From: JAIBJP01 sp035601195
GTDB taxonomy: Bacteria; Actinomycetota; Thermoleophilia; Gaiellales; Gaiellaceae
Length of the DNA: 12,590 nt
Assembly (NCBI GenBank): GCA_035601195.1
Contig: DATNOU010000002.1
Coordinates: forward strand, 1-12,590
Direction: 5' to 3'
Shown here piece after piece: positions 11,910 through 12,590 of the stretch. The notes under the pieces are model-generated. The model was given only the letters and a program-made list of their open reading frames with translations. It ran no database searches and was not told the origin of the DNA. The translations under genes were made by a program, and so were the position numbers. Within the stretch, counting starts at the first letter, position 1; each line of letters begins with the position of its first letter.

Positions 11910-12590
11910 TCAGGAACCGAGCGGTCGAACGTCGTTGCGCCTGTTCACCAGGTACGGAGTCCCCTTCACCGGATCGACGCGGACGAGCGCCGCGAAGACA
12001 ATCCACCGATGAGAGGCGCTGTAGAGCGGATGACAGGCCGAGAGGACGAGCGTGTCGAAGCCGCGATCGCGGATGATGCTCCAGTCTCCGCTATCGACGA
12101 TCTTGTGCCTGAAGACCCGATAGTAGAAGGTCGCGTACGGGAGGCGAAGCGAAACGCGATCGCCGGTTTTCAGCGAGTCGACATGCCGAAACCAGGCGCC
12201 GAACGTCGTGCGGTGGGCGGCGATCGCCATCGTCCGGCCCACCCCTGGGAGCGACGTCTGCGCGTAATGGCCAGGGCCCTGGGAGAGATCGGGGCCCCAA
12301 CGCGTTCCCTGCACGAAAACGGCGTTGAGGCCGATCCTCGGGATCTTGATGCGGCCGAGAGGATGACCCATTTTTAGCTTCCCTTGCAGGCGGTTGGCGG
12401 CTGCCTCGATGCGCTCGCGGTCGTATTCCGCGATCTCCTGCTGGTTCGCAGCGGGTGGCCGCTCCTCGGCGACAGGAGTGAGGTCGAGCGCCGCCACGTA
12501 CGCCACGTATTCGTTGTCGAGCGCCGAGGCGAGCTGATGCTGCTTCCACCGCGCGTAAAGGCCCGTGGCCGGGTCGCCCCAGAAGATGAC
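11910..12590 (-). CDS. Class E-like sortase, N-terminus cut by the window edge
   Basis: Sortases are membrane-anchored cysteine transpeptidases that attach surface proteins to peptidoglycan or pilins. The frame is open to the right edge; 226 residues are visible and the true start lies outside. The visible part begins FWGDPATGLYARWKQHQL, followed by a linker with a charged helix (EIAEYDRERIEAAANRL). The sortase barrel follows from about residue 75: GRIKIPRIGLNAVFVQGT, then AIAAHRTTFGAWF with catalytic H126, SLKTGDRVSLRLP, and LVLSACHPLYSASHRWIVFA with catalytic C186 and R195. The TLxTC motif reads TLVLSAC, close to class E/F enzymes of actinobacteria. An N-terminal membrane helix is expected beyond the edge. 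No substrate with an LPxTG-like tail is present in the window, and the CAP protein lacks a sorting signal. It converges on the glycosylase gene. Confidence 0.92.
   Translation of the reverse strand, partial: VIFWGDPATGLYARWKQHQLASALDNEYVAYVAALDLTPVAEERPPAANQQEIAEYDRERIEAAANRLQGKLKMGHPLGRIKIPRIGLNAVFVQGTRWGPDLSQGPGHYAQTSLPGVGRTMAIAAHRTTFGAWFRHVDSLKTGDRVSLRLPYATFYYRVFRHKIVDSGDWSIIRDRGFDTLVLSACHPLYSASHRWIVFAALVRVDPVKGTPYLVNRRNDVRPLGS

Overview
The window is GC-rich, densely packed chromosomal DNA from a Gram-positive-type bacterium. It is most likely an actinobacterium, possibly Thermoleophilia (Gaiellales or Solirubrobacterales). The reasons are a CarD regulator linked to ispD and ispF as in mycobacteria, a ClpC unfoldase, a c-di-AMP synthase next to radA, a class E-like sortase, frequent GTG and TTG starts, and several starts that look leaderless. 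The lineage is an inference from gene content, not a phylogenetic result. I see no tRNA, rRNA, CRISPR array, transposase, phage gene or plasmid gene.

Layout. Eleven minus-strand genes run from about 10241 down to 53, in transcription order: clpC, a 65-residue charged protein, a stand-alone FAD/NAD(P) reductase, radA, disA, carD, a DUF1444-like lipoprotein, ispD, ispF, an NfeD-family membrane protein and an SPFH/band 7 membrane protein. Spacing is tight. disA starts inside radA, ispD overlaps the lipoprotein gene by 4 bases, and the SPFH gene's ribosome binding site overlaps the nfeD stop codon. The main breaks are 171 bp upstream of clpC, 137 bp between disA and carD (which holds a good sigmaA-type promoter), and about 103 bp between ispD and ispF. 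Divergent from clpC, on the plus strand, lie a secreted CAP/SCP protein and an AlkA-like DNA glycosylase. A sortase gene on the minus strand converges on the glycosylase and runs off the right edge. No gene-free stretch exceeds 300 bp.

How the genes fit together. ClpC (protein quality control), RadA (recombination repair), DisA (c-di-AMP synthesis and DNA scanning) and CarD (RNA polymerase and rRNA promoter control) form a stress and genome-maintenance block. IspD and IspF carry out two steps of the MEP isoprenoid pathway. NfeD plus SPFH form a typical membrane-microdomain pair. The CAP protein and sortase act outside the cell or at its surface.

Novelty. This is mainly a housekeeping neighbourhood and I do not see a clear new defence or mobile system. 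The best leads are non-coding: a 20-of-24 inverted repeat spanning the ispD-ispF gap whose 3' arm abuts the ispF start codon; a nested inverted repeat overlapping the carD promoter spacer, next to a perfect DnaA-box 9-mer; and a 9-bp perfect hairpin in the radA tail just upstream of disA. The DUF1444-like lipoprotein and the 65-residue charged protein are the least characterised proteins.
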